Positions 33,215 through 42,864 of a stretch of 64,000 bases of DNA are shown piece by piece. Each line of letters begins with the position of its first letter. The first letter of the stretch is position 1. The position numbers and the translations under genes are program-made. The notes under the pieces are model-generated. The model had not been told where the DNA came from. It searched no databases and was given only the letters and a program-made list of their open reading frames with translations. The stretch comes from Mycolicibacterium sp. (GTDB lineage Bacteria; Actinomycetota; Actinomycetes; Mycobacteriales; Mycobacteriaceae): positions 57,665 to 121,664 of the forward strand of contig NZ_JAEMTA010000008.1 of the NCBI RefSeq assembly GCF_016462545.1, given 5' to 3'.

Positions 33215-34282
33215 ATGACGGACGCCGTACTGGTGACGGGCGCCTTCGGGTTGGTGGGATCGTCCACCGTGAAACGGCTCGCCGCCGACGGCCGCCGCGT
33301 GGTGGCCACGGACCTCGACATCCCGGCGAACCGCAAGGCGGCGTCGAAGCTGCCACCCGGCGTCGAGGTGCAGTACGCGGACCTCACCGATCCCGCCGCC
33401 GTCGAGGCGCTGATCGCGGGTATCGCACCAGCGGCGATCATCCACCTGGCGGCGATCATCCCGCCGTTCATCTACATGCGTCGGGAACTCGCCGAGAAGG
33501 TCAACGTCGGCGCCACGGCGTCCCTCCTGACGGCCGCCGAGAAACTGCCCCATCCACCGCGATTCGTGCTGGCCTCCAGCATCGCGGTGTACGGCGCCCG
33601 CAATCCGTACACCCACCCCGACGTTCTGACCGCGGACACCCCGCTCAACCCGGCCGACGTCTACGGTGCACACAAGGCTGCGGCCGAGAAGTTGGTCCGC
33701 GCGTCGTCACTGGACTGGGTGATCCTGCGACTCGGCGGGGTGCTGACCGTCGATCCGGCGGCCTACATGAAGTTGGACAATCTCTATTTCGAGGGCTTGC
33801 TTCCCACCGACGGCAGGCTGCAGACCGTCGACGTGCGCGACGTGGCACGCGCCTTCGCCGCCGCCACCACCGCCGATGCGGTCGGCGAGACGCTGCTCAT
33901 CGGCGGCGACGACACGCACCGGTTGATCCAGGGCGACGTCGCCCCGGCCATGGCGGCCGCGATGGGGCTCGTCGGCGGGCTGCCCGCCGGGCTGAAGGGC
34001 GACCCCAAGAGCGACGGCGACTGGTTCAACACCGACTGGATGGACACCGCCCGCGCGCAGGAAGTGCTTCACCACCAACACCATTCGTGGCCCGAAATGT
34101 TGATCGAGACGGCCAACAGGGCCGGGGCCAGGCGCCACCTCCTGCGCATCGCCGCACCGCTGACGAAGGCGATCTTCACCCGCCGCGCCGCCTACTACGG
34201 CCGCACCGAGCACTACGCCGACCCATGGGGTGCGATCGCCGAGAAATGGGCCGACCCCCGACCGGGCGGGAGCGCCCCGTGA
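33215..34282 (+). CDS. NAD-dependent epimerase/dehydratase (extended SDR)
   Basis: A 355-residue protein. The Rossmann motif is TGAFGLVGSSTV (about 8-19) and the acidic Asp after beta-2 (ATDLDIP) favours NAD(H). HLAAIIPP and the catalytic Tyr-x-x-x-Lys in YGAHK (about residue 150) are present. The C-terminal region ends with a membrane-like basic helix (LRIAAPLTKAIFTRRAAYYGRTEHYADPWG). A KstR-type box lies upstream, so a role in sterol or steroid handling is likely. It overlaps the next SDR gene by GTGA, so the two are made as a pair. Confidence 0.88.
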   Translation: MTDAVLVTGAFGLVGSSTVKRLAADGRRVVATDLDIPANRKAASKLPPGVEVQYADLTDPAAVEALIAGIAPAAIIHLAAIIPPFIYMRRELAEKVNVGATASLLTAAEKLPHPPRFVLASSIAVYGARNPYTHPDVLTADTPLNPADVYGAHKAAAEKLVRASSLDWVILRLGGVLTVDPAAYMKLDNLYFEGLLPTDGRLQTVDVRDVARAFAAATTADAVGETLLIGGDDTHRLIQGDVAPAMAAAMGLVGGLPAGLKGDPKSDGDWFNTDWMDTARAQEVLHHQHHSWPEMLIETANRAGARRHLLRIAAPLTKAIFTRRAAYYGRTEHYADPWGAIAEKWADPRPGGSAP

Positions 34283-35028
34283 GGACCTCCATCGTCGTCG
34301 GTGGAGCGTCGGGCATCGGCTGGGCGTCTGCGCAGGCACTCGCGGCGGACGGCTACCGGGTCATCGTCGCCGACCTGAACCTCGAAGGCGCCAGAAATCG
34401 TGCAGCAGGCCTCGGCGATCCGCATCGCGGCGAGTTCGTCGACGTGAGCGACGAGGCCTCCGTCGCAACGCTGTTCGAGCAGACCGGTCCCGTCGACGTG
34501 GTCGTCAGCTGCGCGGGGTTCTCGACCATCGGGCTGATCGTCGACCTGCCCGTCGACCAGTTCCGGTCGGTCATCGACGTCTGCCTGACGGGCGCGTTCA
34601 TCGTCGCCAAGTACGCGGGCCGCCACCTCACCGACGGCGGATCACTGGTGTCGATCTCGTCGCTGAACGGCCGCCAGCCCGCCATCGGCATGGCGGCTTA
34701 CTGCTCGGCGAAGGCGGGTCTGTCGATGCTCACCCAGGTCGCCGCGCTCGAGCTCGCACCACGGGGCATCCGCGTCAACGCCGTCGCCCCCGGATTCGTG
34801 CACACGCCGCTCACCGAAGGTGCCGCCCTGGTCCCCGGCGTCGTCGAGGAGTACGTCGAGAACACCCCGCTCGGCCGCGCGGGGACCCCGGAGGACATCG
34901 CCGAGGCCGTGCTGTTCCTGACCAAGGCGGCCTGGCTCACCGGCGAGGTGCTCGACCTCAACGGCGGCGCCCACATGAAGCGCTACCCCGACATCATCGG
35001 CCACGTCATGAAGATGGCCCAGCCGTAG
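34279..35028 (+). CDS. Short-chain dehydrogenase/reductase (SDR)
   Basis: A 249-residue classical SDR. GGASGIGWASAQAL (about 8-21) is the nucleotide site, SCAGFSTIG follows, and the catalytic Ser/Tyr/Lys are in SISSLNGRQPAIG and YCSAKAG. The Asp at the end of beta-2 (VIVADLN) points to NAD(H). The end GEVLDLNGGAHMKRYP is the family C-terminus. GTG start overlaps the epimerase stop. It probably oxidises a hydroxyl on the same steroid-type substrate. Confidence 0.9.
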   Translation: MRTSIVVGGASGIGWASAQALAADGYRVIVADLNLEGARNRAAGLGDPHRGEFVDVSDEASVATLFEQTGPVDVVVSCAGFSTIGLIVDLPVDQFRSVIDVCLTGAFIVAKYAGRHLTDGGSLVSISSLNGRQPAIGMAAYCSAKAGLSMLTQVAALELAPRGIRVNAVAPGFVHTPLTEGAALVPGVVEEYVENTPLGRAGTPEDIAEAVLFLTKAAWLTGEVLDLNGGAHMKRYPDIIGHVMKMAQP

Positions 35029-35037
35029 GATCGCTTC

Positions 35038-36225
35038 GTGCCCATGACGACGGAGTTCACCGCTCCGCAGAAGCGTGCGCTCGCCATCGCCACCGTCGTC
35101 GCGCTGGCGTTCGGCGCGTACTTCCTGCGCGGCTACTTCATCCTCATCGTCGTGGCCGCCGTCGCGGCATACCTGTTCAATCCGCTCTTCGACTGGTTCC
35201 AAACCCGTTTCGGCAAGGGCCTTTCGGTGACGTTGACCGTGTTGTCGGCCCTGTGCGCGGTGATCATTCCGCTCGGGCTGCTGGTGCTGTTGGCCGTGGT
35301 CCAGATCAGCGCGATGGTCCGCAGCGTCTCCGACTGGGTATCGCGGACCGACCTGAGCTCGCTCGGTGACCGCACACTCACACTCGTCAACGATCTCCTG
35401 AGCAAGGTCCCGTTCCTGCACGACGTCCAGGTGACGCCGGAACTGCTGCAGGAACGGATGAGCTCGATCGCCCAGCATGCCGGCGAGTACGCCCTGCAGT
35501 TCCTCTCGGGCGCGGCGGGCGGGTTGGCCGGCGCGCTGACGGCGGCCGTGCTCTTCATCTACGTCTTCATCTCCCTGCTCAGCAACCGCGAACGCGTGCA
35601 GACGCTGATTCGCAAGCTCAACCCGCTGGGCGAGGAGGTCACCGATCTCTACCTGGACAAGATGGGCGCGATGGTCCAGGGCACCGTCCGCGGCCAGTTC
35701 GTCATCGCCTTGGCGCAGGGGCTCGCGGGCGCCGCGTCGATCTACCTTGCGGGCTTCCACCAGGGCTTCTTCATCTTCGCGATCCTGCTGAGCGCCCTTT
35801 CAGTGATCCCCCTGGGCGGCGGCATCGTCAGCATCCCGTTCGGAATGGGAATGATCTTCTACGGCAACGTGTTCGGCGGAATCTTCGTCATCGCGTGGCA
35901 CCTGATCGTCGTGACGAACATCGACAACGTCCTGCGCCCGATACTCGTCCCCCGCCAGGCCCGCCTGGACTCCGCACTGATGCTGCTCGCCGTCTTCGCG
36001 GGAATCACCATGTTCGGATTCCTCGGGATCGTCATCGGCCCCGTGCTGATGATCGTCATCGTCACCACCGTCAGCGTCTACCTCTGGGTGTACAAGGGCG
36101 TCCCGATCGACGACCCCGAGGACGATGAACCCAAGGGACCGGGGCGCCTCGCCACGTTGCGGGCCAGGGCGCGGGAACGCTTCGGGCCGAAGCGGATCGA
36201 GGCGTCTACGTCACCCAAGAGCTAA
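35038..36225 (+). CDS. AI-2E family transporter (PerM-like)
   Basis: A 395-residue membrane protein. It has about seven to eight transmembrane helices, a periplasmic loop (SDWVSRTDLSSLGDRTLTLVND) after helix 3, and the conserved core FFIFAILLSALSVIPLGGGIVSIPFG and NIDNVLRPILVPRQARLDSALMLLAVFAG. Family members export small molecules or ions; the name AI-2 is historical and not proof of function here. Rv1101c-like by position. The GTG at 35038 or ATG at 35044 are possible. The C-terminal tail is basic and cytoplasmic. Confidence 0.9.
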   Translation: MPMTTEFTAPQKRALAIATVVALAFGAYFLRGYFILIVVAAVAAYLFNPLFDWFQTRFGKGLSVTLTVLSALCAVIIPLGLLVLLAVVQISAMVRSVSDWVSRTDLSSLGDRTLTLVNDLLSKVPFLHDVQVTPELLQERMSSIAQHAGEYALQFLSGAAGGLAGALTAAVLFIYVFISLLSNRERVQTLIRKLNPLGEEVTDLYLDKMGAMVQGTVRGQFVIALAQGLAGAASIYLAGFHQGFFIFAILLSALSVIPLGGGIVSIPFGMGMIFYGNVFGGIFVIAWHLIVVTNIDNVLRPILVPRQARLDSALMLLAVFAGITMFGFLGIVIGPVLMIVIVTTVSVYLWVYKGVPIDDPEDDEPKGPGRLATLRARARERFGPKRIEASTSPKS

Positions 36226-37025
36226 GCCGCGATCAACCGCTCCTTGAGGAACGCGACGACCCGCTTGCGCGCCTCGTAGGCCGGGTTGCCGTCGACCTCG
36301 CGCACCTGATCGGTGAGCACCGAATGCGCCATCCGACCGATTCCGTCCGGGTTGCCCTTCGAGGAATCGATCTCGATGACCTCGAAGGCATCGCCGAGCC
36401 TGGCCTTGAGCGTCGTGAAGCGGTCGCGGGGCGACATGGCGTCCTCGCTGAAGCGAAGCCCCATCGCGCACAGCCCTTCCTCGGCGGCACGGCGCTCGAT
36501 GATCTTCAACTCTCCCTCCGAGACGCCCGGATCGCGGCGCTGACTCGGGGTGAGCGGCATGGGCAGCGACGGCTGGCTCATGATCGGCGCCAACACGCTG
36601 TCGTCGACCGCGGCCGCCAGCGCGAAGCCCCCGGTGAAGCACTGTCCGATCACGCCGACGCCCTTGCCGGGCGTCGTGGAGTTGAGATCACGCGCCAACG
36701 CGCGGAGATAGTGCGCGACGGGCCTGTCGGCGTTGGTCGCGAACGCCGCGAACTCCTTCGTCACGCAGCCCTTCAGCAGGACGCCCACCGTGCCCGGACG
36801 GACGGCGGGCAACCCCGGGGTACCGAACAACGACGGTGCCGCGACGGTGAACCCGTTGTCCACCAGATGGTTTCCCAGGGCGAGCACGCCGGGATGCAGG
36901 CCGGGCATCTCGGGAATCAACACCACCCCGGGACCCTCACCCTTGCGGTAGACATCGTGCGTGAAGCCCGCGGCGGTGAACGGCGCCGCCGTCCATCCGG
37001 TGAGGTCTGACTCCGGTGGCGGCAT
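36222..37025 (-). CDS. Dienelactone hydrolase family protein
   Basis: A 267-residue alpha/beta hydrolase with a Cys nucleophile in GVIGQCFTGGFA (about residue 125), as in dienelactone hydrolases. The conserved VVLIPEMPGLHPGVLALGNHLVDNGFTVAAP segment is given in part: EMPGLHPGVLALGNHLVD. The His is in GRMAHSVLT near residue 233. Likely substrates are lactones or thioesters; not settled. ATG at 37025, 9 bp after the DUF4245 gene, so probably one transcript. It overlaps the end of the convergent AI-2E gene by 4 bp. Confidence 0.87.
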   Translation of the reverse strand: MPPPESDLTGWTAAPFTAAGFTHDVYRKGEGPGVVLIPEMPGLHPGVLALGNHLVDNGFTVAAPSLFGTPGLPAVRPGTVGVLLKGCVTKEFAAFATNADRPVAHYLRALARDLNSTTPGKGVGVIGQCFTGGFALAAAVDDSVLAPIMSQPSLPMPLTPSQRRDPGVSEGELKIIERRAAEEGLCAMGLRFSEDAMSPRDRFTTLKARLGDAFEVIEIDSSKGNPDGIGRMAHSVLTDQVREVDGNPAYEARKRVVAFLKERLIAA

Positions 37026-37034
37026 GGTGCTCTC

Positions 37035-37670
37035 CTAGCGGACGGGCAGCGGCGGCTGCGACTGCGTGGCCGACGCCAGCGTACGGTACTCGTCGGTACC
37101 CGCGGGTCCCGTGACCGCGATCTGAGCCGCACCCGTCGGGCCGTTCAGGCGCGTCGTCCAGATCGGACGCACGTCCTCGCCGCCCTCGTAGACGATCCAC
37201 TTCACACCATTGACGTCCTGCGCACCCGTCGGCACGACGTCGGTGGCGATCGACCTGACGAGGCTCTGCTCGTCGGCGTCGCTTTGAGTCAAGCTGATGA
37301 ACATTCCCGTCGGCGCCAGGAAACCGGTACGCGAGATGACGGCCCGCGCGGGCTTGCCGGCCGCATCCACGCGACCGCCGTCGATGCTGCCGCGCGAACC
37401 GGAGTTGGCGTGCCACCCCTCGGGAAGCGCGGGCATGCGAATCGGGATCTTGAGCGTCTCGGCGTCCGCCTTCAGCGCGGCCGCGGTGTCATAGGGCATG
37501 ACGGGGCCCGGACCTGGGCCGTTGGGCGCAAATGAGCACATTCCGAGCACGCCGGCCAGCACGATGCACACCAGCACCAGCGGCGCCATCGACCAGAACA
37601 TGTCGCGGCCGTCCTGCAACAGCCGCGCCTTGGCCGGCTTTGGTTCCGGAGCCGCCTGGGGTGTGGTCAC
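37035..37670 (-). CDS. DUF4245 membrane-anchored protein (Rv1100-like)
   Basis: A 211-residue protein. One transmembrane helix ([22 protein letters not shown], about 24-45) is followed by an extracytoplasmic domain with [35 protein letters not shown] and the tail [12 protein letters not shown]. The fold is unknown. GTG at 37670 is preferred; the ATG at 37727 would start inside the glpX start codon on the other strand. The protein is conserved next to glpX in mycobacteria. Confidence 0.87.
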   Translation of the reverse strand: MTTPQAAPEPKPAKARLLQDGRDMFWSMAPLVLVCIVLAGVLGMCSFAPNGPGPGPVMPYDTAAALKADAETLKIPIRMPALPEGWHANSGSRGSIDGGRVDAAGKPARAVISRTGFLAPTGMFISLTQSDADEQSLVRSIATDVVPTGAQDVNGVKWIVYEGGEDVRPIWTTRLNGPTGAAQIAVTGPAGTDEYRTLASATQSQPPLPVR

Positions 37671-37725
37671 CCTGCCAGTATCCCTGTTCCCAGACTGCGA
37701 ACCACTAATGGGAGAATCTGCAGCC

Positions 37726-38787
37726 ATGACTTCCTCTGATGCTCTTCGCGCAAGCGGCTCATCGAAATCACGACGGGAAGCACCCGATCGCAACCTCGCC
37801 CTCGAGTTGGTACGTGTGACCGAGGCAGGCGCGATGGCCGCGGGCCGCTGGGTGGGCCGCGGTGACAAGGAGGGCGGCGACGGCGCGGCCGTCGACGCGA
37901 TGCGCGAGCTGGTGAACTCCGTCTCGATGCGGGGCGTCGTGGTCATCGGCGAGGGCGAGAAGGACAACGCCCCGATGCTCTACAACGGCGAAGACGTCGG
38001 CAACGGTGACGGACCGGATTGCGACTTCGCCGTCGACCCGGTCGACGGCACCACGCTGATGGCCAAGGGCATGCCCAACGCCATCTCGGTGCTGGCGGTG
38101 GCGGAACGCGGCGCCATGTTCGACCCGTCGGCAGTGTTCTACATGAACAAGATCGCCGTGGGTCCGGACGCCGTCGACGTCCTCGACATCACCGCGCCGA
38201 TCGGCGAGAACATCCGCCGCGTCGCCAAGGTGCGCAAGTCGACCGTCGCCGACATCACCGTATGCGTGCTGGACCGGCCGCGGCACGCGCAGCTCATGGC
38301 GGACGTCAGGGATGCGGGCGCCCGCATCCGCCTGATCTCCGACGGCGACGTGGCAGGCGCGATCTCGGCGTGCCGGCCCGACTCCGGCACCGACATGCTG
38401 GCCGGTATCGGTGGCACCCCGGAGGGCATCATCACCGCGGCCGCCATTCGCTGTATGGGCGGCGCCATCCAAGCAGTGCTGGCGCCCACCGACGACGCCG
38501 AACGTCAGAAGGCCATCGACGCTGGCCACGATCTGGACCGCGTACTGCACACCGAGGACCTGGTGTCCGGCGAGAACGTCTTCTTCTCCGCCACCGGCGT
38601 CACCGACGGGGACCTGCTCAAGGGCGTCCGCTACTTCGGCGGCGGCTGCACCACGCAGTCGATCGTCATGCGCAGCAAGTCGGGCACCGTCCGGATGATC
38701 GAGGCCTACCACCGGCTCTCGAAGCTCAACGAGTACTCCGCGGTCGACTTCACCGGCGAGGTCGGCGCCGCATACCCGTTGCCCTAA
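37726..38787 (+). CDS. glpX: Class II fructose-1,6-bisphosphatase
   Basis: A 353-residue metal-dependent phosphatase for gluconeogenesis. The conserved block [24 protein letters not shown] holds the metal-binding Asp residues, here given in part: [16 protein letters not shown]. The Glu-rich segment [14 protein letters not shown] follows the first helix. [14 protein letters not shown] [16 protein letters not shown] and the C-terminal [19 protein letters not shown] are present. In mycobacteria this is the essential FBPase for growth on lipids. ATG at 37726; its start shares CATG with a possible DUF4245 start on the other strand. Confidence 0.96.
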   Translation: MTSSDALRASGSSKSRREAPDRNLALELVRVTEAGAMAAGRWVGRGDKEGGDGAAVDAMRELVNSVSMRGVVVIGEGEKDNAPMLYNGEDVGNGDGPDCDFAVDPVDGTTLMAKGMPNAISVLAVAERGAMFDPSAVFYMNKIAVGPDAVDVLDITAPIGENIRRVAKVRKSTVADITVCVLDRPRHAQLMADVRDAGARIRLISDGDVAGAISACRPDSGTDMLAGIGGTPEGIITAAAIRCMGGAIQAVLAPTDDAERQKAIDAGHDLDRVLHTEDLVSGENVFFSATGVTDGDLLKGVRYFGGGCTTQSIVMRSKSGTVRMIEAYHRLSKLNEYSAVDFTGEVGAAYPLP

Positions 38788-38826
38788 GCCAAACCCCACC
38801 CCACCTCACCGACGAACAGGGAGCAG

Positions 38827-40269
38827 ATGTCCGCCGACAGCGCAGTCGACAAGAACGCCGAGTCCGAGTACCGCATCGAGCACGACACGATGGGCGAGGT
38901 ACGCGTGCCCGTCGCCGCGCTGTGGCGCGCGCAGACTCAACGGGCCGTCGAGAACTTCCCGATCTCGTTCCGGCCGTTGGAGCGCACCCAGATTCGCGCA
39001 CTCGGTTTGCTCAAGGGTGCGTGCGCACAGGTGAACAAGGACCTCGGACTGCTCGACGCGGAGAAGGCCGATGCGATCATCGCCGCGGCCGCCGAGATCG
39101 CCGACGGACAGCACGACGATCAGTTCCCCATCGACGTCTTCCAGACCGGCTCGGGCACCAGCTCGAACATGAACGCCAACGAGGTCATTGCCTCGATCGC
39201 GGCAGCCAACGGCGTGACGGTGCACCCCAACGACCACGTCAACATGTCGCAGAGCTCCAATGACACCTTCCCGACGGCAACTCACATCGCTGCCACCGAA
39301 GCCGCTGTGCGGCACCTGATTCCGGCGCTCGAAGTGCTGCACGAGTCGCTGGGCAACAAGGCCAGGCAGTGGCGCACGGTCGTCAAGTCCGGTCGCACGC
39401 ACCTAATGGACGCCGTGCCGGTGACGCTGGGCCAGGAGTTCGGCGGGTACACCCGTCAGATCGAGGCAGGCATCGAGCGGGTCAAGGCCACGCTCCCCCG
39501 CCTCGGTGAGCTGGCCATCGGCGGCACCGCCGTCGGCACCGGGCTCAACGCCCCCGACGGGTTCGGCGCGAAGGTCGTCGCCGTGCTGGTCGATCAGACC
39601 GGAATCGCTGAATTGCGCACGGCCACCGACTCCTTCGAGGCACAGGCAGCGCGCGACGGTCTGGTCGAGGCATCCGGCGCGCTGAAGACCATCGCGGTGT
39701 CGCTGACCAAGATCGCGAACGACATCCGGTGGATGGGCTCCGGACCGCTCACCGGGCTCGGCGAGTTGCAGCTCCCCGACCTGCAGCCGGGCAGCTCCAT
39801 CATGCCGGGCAAGGTCAATCCCGTTCTGCCCGAGGCGGTTACCCAGGTAGCCGCACAGGTGATCGGTAACGACGCGGCCGTCACCGTCGGCGGCCTCTCA
39901 GGCGCCTTCGAGCTCAACGTCTACATCCCGATGATGGCGCGCAACGTGCTCGAATCGTTCACGCTGCTGGCCAATGTGTCGAAGCTGTTCGCGGACAAGT
40001 GCATCGACGGCCTCATCGCCAACGAGCAGCACCTGCGCGAACTCGCCGAGTCGTCCCCGTCGATCGTGACGCCGCTCAACTCGGCGATCGGCTACGAGGA
40101 AGCCGCGAAGGTCGCCAAGGAAGCCCTCAAGGAGCGCAAGACGATTCGGCAGACCGTCATCGACCGTGGGCTGATCGGCGACAAGCTGTCCGAGGAGGAA
40201 CTCGACAAGCGACTCGACGTGCTCAAGATGGCCAAAGTCGTCGATGAGCGCTTGCGCGAAGAGGATTGA
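38827..40269 (+). CDS. fum: Class II fumarate hydratase
   Basis: A 480-residue TCA-cycle enzyme that converts fumarate to malate. Signatures are [15 protein letters not shown] (about 116-130), [33 protein letters not shown] and the C-terminal signature [12 protein letters not shown] (about residue 322) with the catalytic Ser. Slightly longer than the 460-470 typical length because of an N-terminal extension ([14 protein letters not shown]). ATG at 38827 with GGGAG 5-6 bases upstream. Follows glpX in the same direction by 39 bp, so cotranscription is likely. Confidence 0.96.
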   Translation: MSADSAVDKNAESEYRIEHDTMGEVRVPVAALWRAQTQRAVENFPISFRPLERTQIRALGLLKGACAQVNKDLGLLDAEKADAIIAAAAEIADGQHDDQFPIDVFQTGSGTSSNMNANEVIASIAAANGVTVHPNDHVNMSQSSNDTFPTATHIAATEAAVRHLIPALEVLHESLGNKARQWRTVVKSGRTHLMDAVPVTLGQEFGGYTRQIEAGIERVKATLPRLGELAIGGTAVGTGLNAPDGFGAKVVAVLVDQTGIAELRTATDSFEAQAARDGLVEASGALKTIAVSLTKIANDIRWMGSGPLTGLGELQLPDLQPGSSIMPGKVNPVLPEAVTQVAAQVIGNDAAVTVGGLSGAFELNVYIPMMARNVLESFTLLANVSKLFADKCIDGLIANEQHLRELAESSPSIVTPLNSAIGYEEAAKVAKEALKERKTIRQTVIDRGLIGDKLSEEELDKRLDVLKMAKVVDERLREED

Positions 40270-40287
40270 GCTGAGCCGGGGATCGTC

Positions 40288-40722
40288 ATGGATCACGAGG
40301 TTCAGGTCGGCGTCACCCATCTGCTGACCAGCTATCAGTATCTGGGTGACACGGGCAAGATCGAGCGGCTGGCGCAGCTGTTCGCCCCCGACGGCGTGCT
40401 GGAACTCGACGGTGTCCCACACGTCGGCGTGGACGCCGTGCTGGCGTTCTTTCGGGATACCGCAGGACGTTTCGCCGCCGCAGACTTCCTACCCGCTCGC
40501 CACCACCTGAGCTCGATCTACGTCGAGGCCCAGCCCGACGGCAGCGCCAAGAGCTATGCGTGCTTCCAGTTCATCGGAATCCACGGCCTCGACCACTGGG
40601 GCACCTACCGTGACGTCGCCGTGCCCACCGAGGACGGCACCGGCTGGCGGTTCGCACACCGCAGGGTGATCACCGAGGGGTTCGCTCCGGACTCGCGGCT
40701 GGCGCCTCCACCAGCCACCTGA
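40288..40722 (+). CDS. SnoaL/NTF2-fold protein
   Basis: A 144-residue protein of the NTF2-like fold. The N-terminal helix (GVTHLLTSYQYLGDTGKIERLAQLFAPDGVLE, given in part as LLTSYQYLGDTGKIERLAQL) and the strand region HGLDHWGTYRDVAVP fit the SnoaL-like ring-cleavage or isomerase families. A catalytic set cannot be named with confidence. It follows fum by 18 bp and may share its transcript. The 3' end overlaps the convergent antiporter by 53 bp. Confidence 0.8.
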   Translation: MDHEVQVGVTHLLTSYQYLGDTGKIERLAQLFAPDGVLELDGVPHVGVDAVLAFFRDTAGRFAAADFLPARHHLSSIYVEAQPDGSAKSYACFQFIGIHGLDHWGTYRDVAVPTEDGTGWRFAHRRVITEGFAPDSRLAPPPAT

Positions 40723-41890
40723 TTCCCGGCCACGCCGAGAGACTGTGCAGGACCAGGCTCAGCGTCACCGTGACGACGACCACCTGGACGATCAACGACT
40801 GCTGCTCGATCTGCCCGCGCTCGACGACGATCAGGCCGAGCACCAGGGTGCCGATGCCGCGAGGGCCGAACCATCCGATGAAGAGCCGGTTCCTGGGCGG
40901 CAGGTCGCTGCGGATCAGCGCCACGCCCACCGCGATCATGCGGACCGCGAACAGTGCCAGCACCGCGAACAGCACCACCCGCCAGCCGGCGTCGCGCCAG
41001 CCGACGACGACCGCGTAGCTGCCGAACATCGCGAATACCATCAGCTCCAGCAGCTGACCCGCTGCGTCGGACACCTGCGTCTCGGGCGTGACACCACCAC
41101 GCTTCGCCATGAACGCGAAGGCTAGGCCACCCGCGAACGCGGCGACGAAACCGCTGCCGTGCAGGCCCTCACCCACCTGGAAGCAGACCAGCGCCACGGC
41201 CAACGTGGCCAGTTGCGCCCAGGTGTCGCTCATCCACTGCCGCTTCTGCGAGCGCGCCATCACCAGCCCACCGATCGCGCCGACGGCCAGGCCGACCCCG
41301 ACCGACACCACCTCGGTGCGCATCAGGAACAGCGTCCAGCGGCCGGGGTCGGGGTCGGTCCGCTCGGAGGCCAGCGCTAGCGCCGCCAGCAGGGTGGCCA
41401 ACGCGAACCCGTCGTAGAAGCCACTCTCTGCGGACAGCGCGTGGCGGATCCGTTCCGGGATCCGCTTGTCCTCCAGGAGCGCATCGATGAGTGCGACCTC
41501 GGTCGGCGCGACGATGGCCGCCAGACACACCGCCTCCCACAGTGGCATCACCGGCAGCACCAGTAGCGCGGTGACCGTGCCGAGCGCAATGGCCAGCGGA
41601 ATGCCGATCACCAGCAGCCTGAAGGTCACCTCGCGACGCCGGAACACCGTGGACAAATCGAGCTGCGCGGCCTGGTTGAAGAGGATCACGGTCAAGGCCA
41701 ATTGCGCGACGACGGTGAAGCTGGAGGCGTTGTTCCCGACGTCGATCACGTCCAAGACGAAGGGGCCCAACAGGATTCCGAACAGAACGAAGATCAGGGC
41801 GGGCGCCAGATACCAGCGCTTCACCAGACCGGACACCATCGCGTAGCACAACACCAGCACGGTCAGGACGATTGCGGTGTTCGTGTGCAC
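40670..41890 (-). CDS. CPA-family Na+/H+ (cation:proton) antiporter
   Basis: A 406-residue transporter with about twelve helices. The helix-4 segment AAIVAPTEVALIDALLED and helix-5 segment SAESGFYDGFALATL are the ion-binding region of CPA1/NhaP-like exchangers. The acidic pair is reduced to Glu155 and Asp160. The Asn of the usual N-D pair is Tyr159, and the helix-4 T-D-P is T-E. WFGPRGIGTLVLGLI is the family Arg-Gly loop. GTG start at 41890, 2 bp after the polysaccharide deacetylase stop, so they form one operon. The ion used is uncertain. Confidence 0.88.
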   Translation of the reverse strand: MHTNTAIVLTVLVLCYAMVSGLVKRWYLAPALIFVLFGILLGPFVLDVIDVGNNASSFTVVAQLALTVILFNQAAQLDLSTVFRRREVTFRLLVIGIPLAIALGTVTALLVLPVMPLWEAVCLAAIVAPTEVALIDALLEDKRIPERIRHALSAESGFYDGFALATLLAALALASERTDPDPGRWTLFLMRTEVVSVGVGLAVGAIGGLVMARSQKRQWMSDTWAQLATLAVALVCFQVGEGLHGSGFVAAFAGGLAFAFMAKRGGVTPETQVSDAAGQLLELMVFAMFGSYAVVVGWRDAGWRVVLFAVLALFAVRMIAVGVALIRSDLPPRNRLFIGWFGPRGIGTLVLGLIVVERGQIEQQSLIVQVVVVTVTLSLVLHSLSAWPGIRWLVEAPAASPERTPR

Positions 41891-41892
41891 CG

Positions 41893-42783
41893 TCAGGCGC
41901 CGTTGTTCACGCCCCCGGAGTTCGCCCCGGGGATGTCGGTGATCGGGATGTTCGGCATCGGCGCGGGCGACGGCGTGTTCGGCAGCGACGGGATCTCACC
42001 GGGTGGGATGTCGACGAGTTCGTTGACGGGGGCGCCGTTGTCGCGACTGCCGTAGGTGGTGCCCGGCGCCCGCGGTCCGAGCATCTGGGTCACGGTCACC
42101 ATGTGATAGCCGTTGGCCTTGAGCACCGGGATGAACTGCTGCACCAGATCGACGGTCGAGGAGTACGTGTCGTGGAACAGCACCACCGAATTCGGCTTGA
42201 TCTGCGTCATCAGCATGTAGCGGGTGGCGGCCGTGTTGGAGTCGTTGGCCCAATCGAACGGGATGACGTCCCAGTTGATGTCGGCCAGTCCCTGCTTGCC
42301 CGCCTCCGCGAGTACCTGGTCGTTGATCAGGCCGCCCGCCGTGCGCACCAAGTGGGGGCGTTGGCCCGTCGCCGCCTCGATCGCATCACTGGCCTTGCTG
42401 AACTGCGCGGGGATGTCCTCCGGCGGGATCGCGGTCATGTTGGGGTGTTCCCAGGTGTGCTGGCCGAGTTCCATGCCCGCCTCGACGACGCGCTTGGCGC
42501 CTTCCGGGTTGGCGGCCACCTTGTTGCCGATCTCGAAGAACGTCGCCTTGGCGTCGTTGTCCTCGAGGATCTGCAGCAGCCGGTCGGTGTACGGGCTCGG
42601 CCCGTCGTCGAACGTCAGCGCGATGCACTTGACCACCGAGCAGTCGACCTCTTCGGCCGCCTCGGCCGGGGTGGCTATCCGCACATGCCCGGTGAGCCCG
42701 CCGATGACCACGATCGCGACGCCCGCGCAGACGCCGATGACCACGCGCCAGTACGTCCATGACGAGTTGGGCCGCTTACGCAC
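41893..42783 (-). CDS. Polysaccharide/peptidoglycan deacetylase (NodB, CE4)
   Basis: A 296-residue exported enzyme. An N-terminal signal anchor (VVIGVCAGVAIVVIGGLTG, about 14-33) precedes the CE4 domain. Motif 1 is LTFDDGPSP (base Asp and metal Asp), motif 2 is QHTWEHPN (metal His pair), motif 3 is VRTAGG (Arg; the usual PPY is TAG), motif 4 is FDWAND and motif 5 is LFHDTYS. It should remove N-acetyl groups from cell-wall sugars (Rv1096-like). The tail is Pro/Asn/Gly-rich. GTG at 42783. Cotranscribed with the antiporter. Confidence 0.92.
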   Translation of the reverse strand: MRKRPNSSWTYWRVVIGVCAGVAIVVIGGLTGHVRIATPAEAAEEVDCSVVKCIALTFDDGPSPYTDRLLQILEDNDAKATFFEIGNKVAANPEGAKRVVEAGMELGQHTWEHPNMTAIPPEDIPAQFSKASDAIEAATGQRPHLVRTAGGLINDQVLAEAGKQGLADINWDVIPFDWANDSNTAATRYMLMTQIKPNSVVLFHDTYSSTVDLVQQFIPVLKANGYHMVTVTQMLGPRAPGTTYGSRDNGAPVNELVDIPPGEIPSLPNTPSPAPMPNIPITDIPGANSGGVNNGA

Positions 42784-42800
42784 GGTGGCAGCCTACCGAG

Positions 42801-42857
42801 CCGCGATTCGTGCACGCGTGGTAGCGGTCAGCGCAACCACGCGTGCACGAATCGCGG
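42801..42857. repeat. 22-bp perfect inverted repeat, hairpin with 13-base loop
   Basis: CCGCGATTCGTGCACGCGTG plus GT (42801-42822) is repeated inverted at 42836-42857 around a 13-base loop. It lies between the phoH2 stop (42865) and the deacetylase start (42783), both on the minus strand. There is no U tract. It may end the phoH2 transcript or be a mobile palindromic repeat. Confidence 0.85.
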
Positions 42858-42864
42858 TCTGTCC

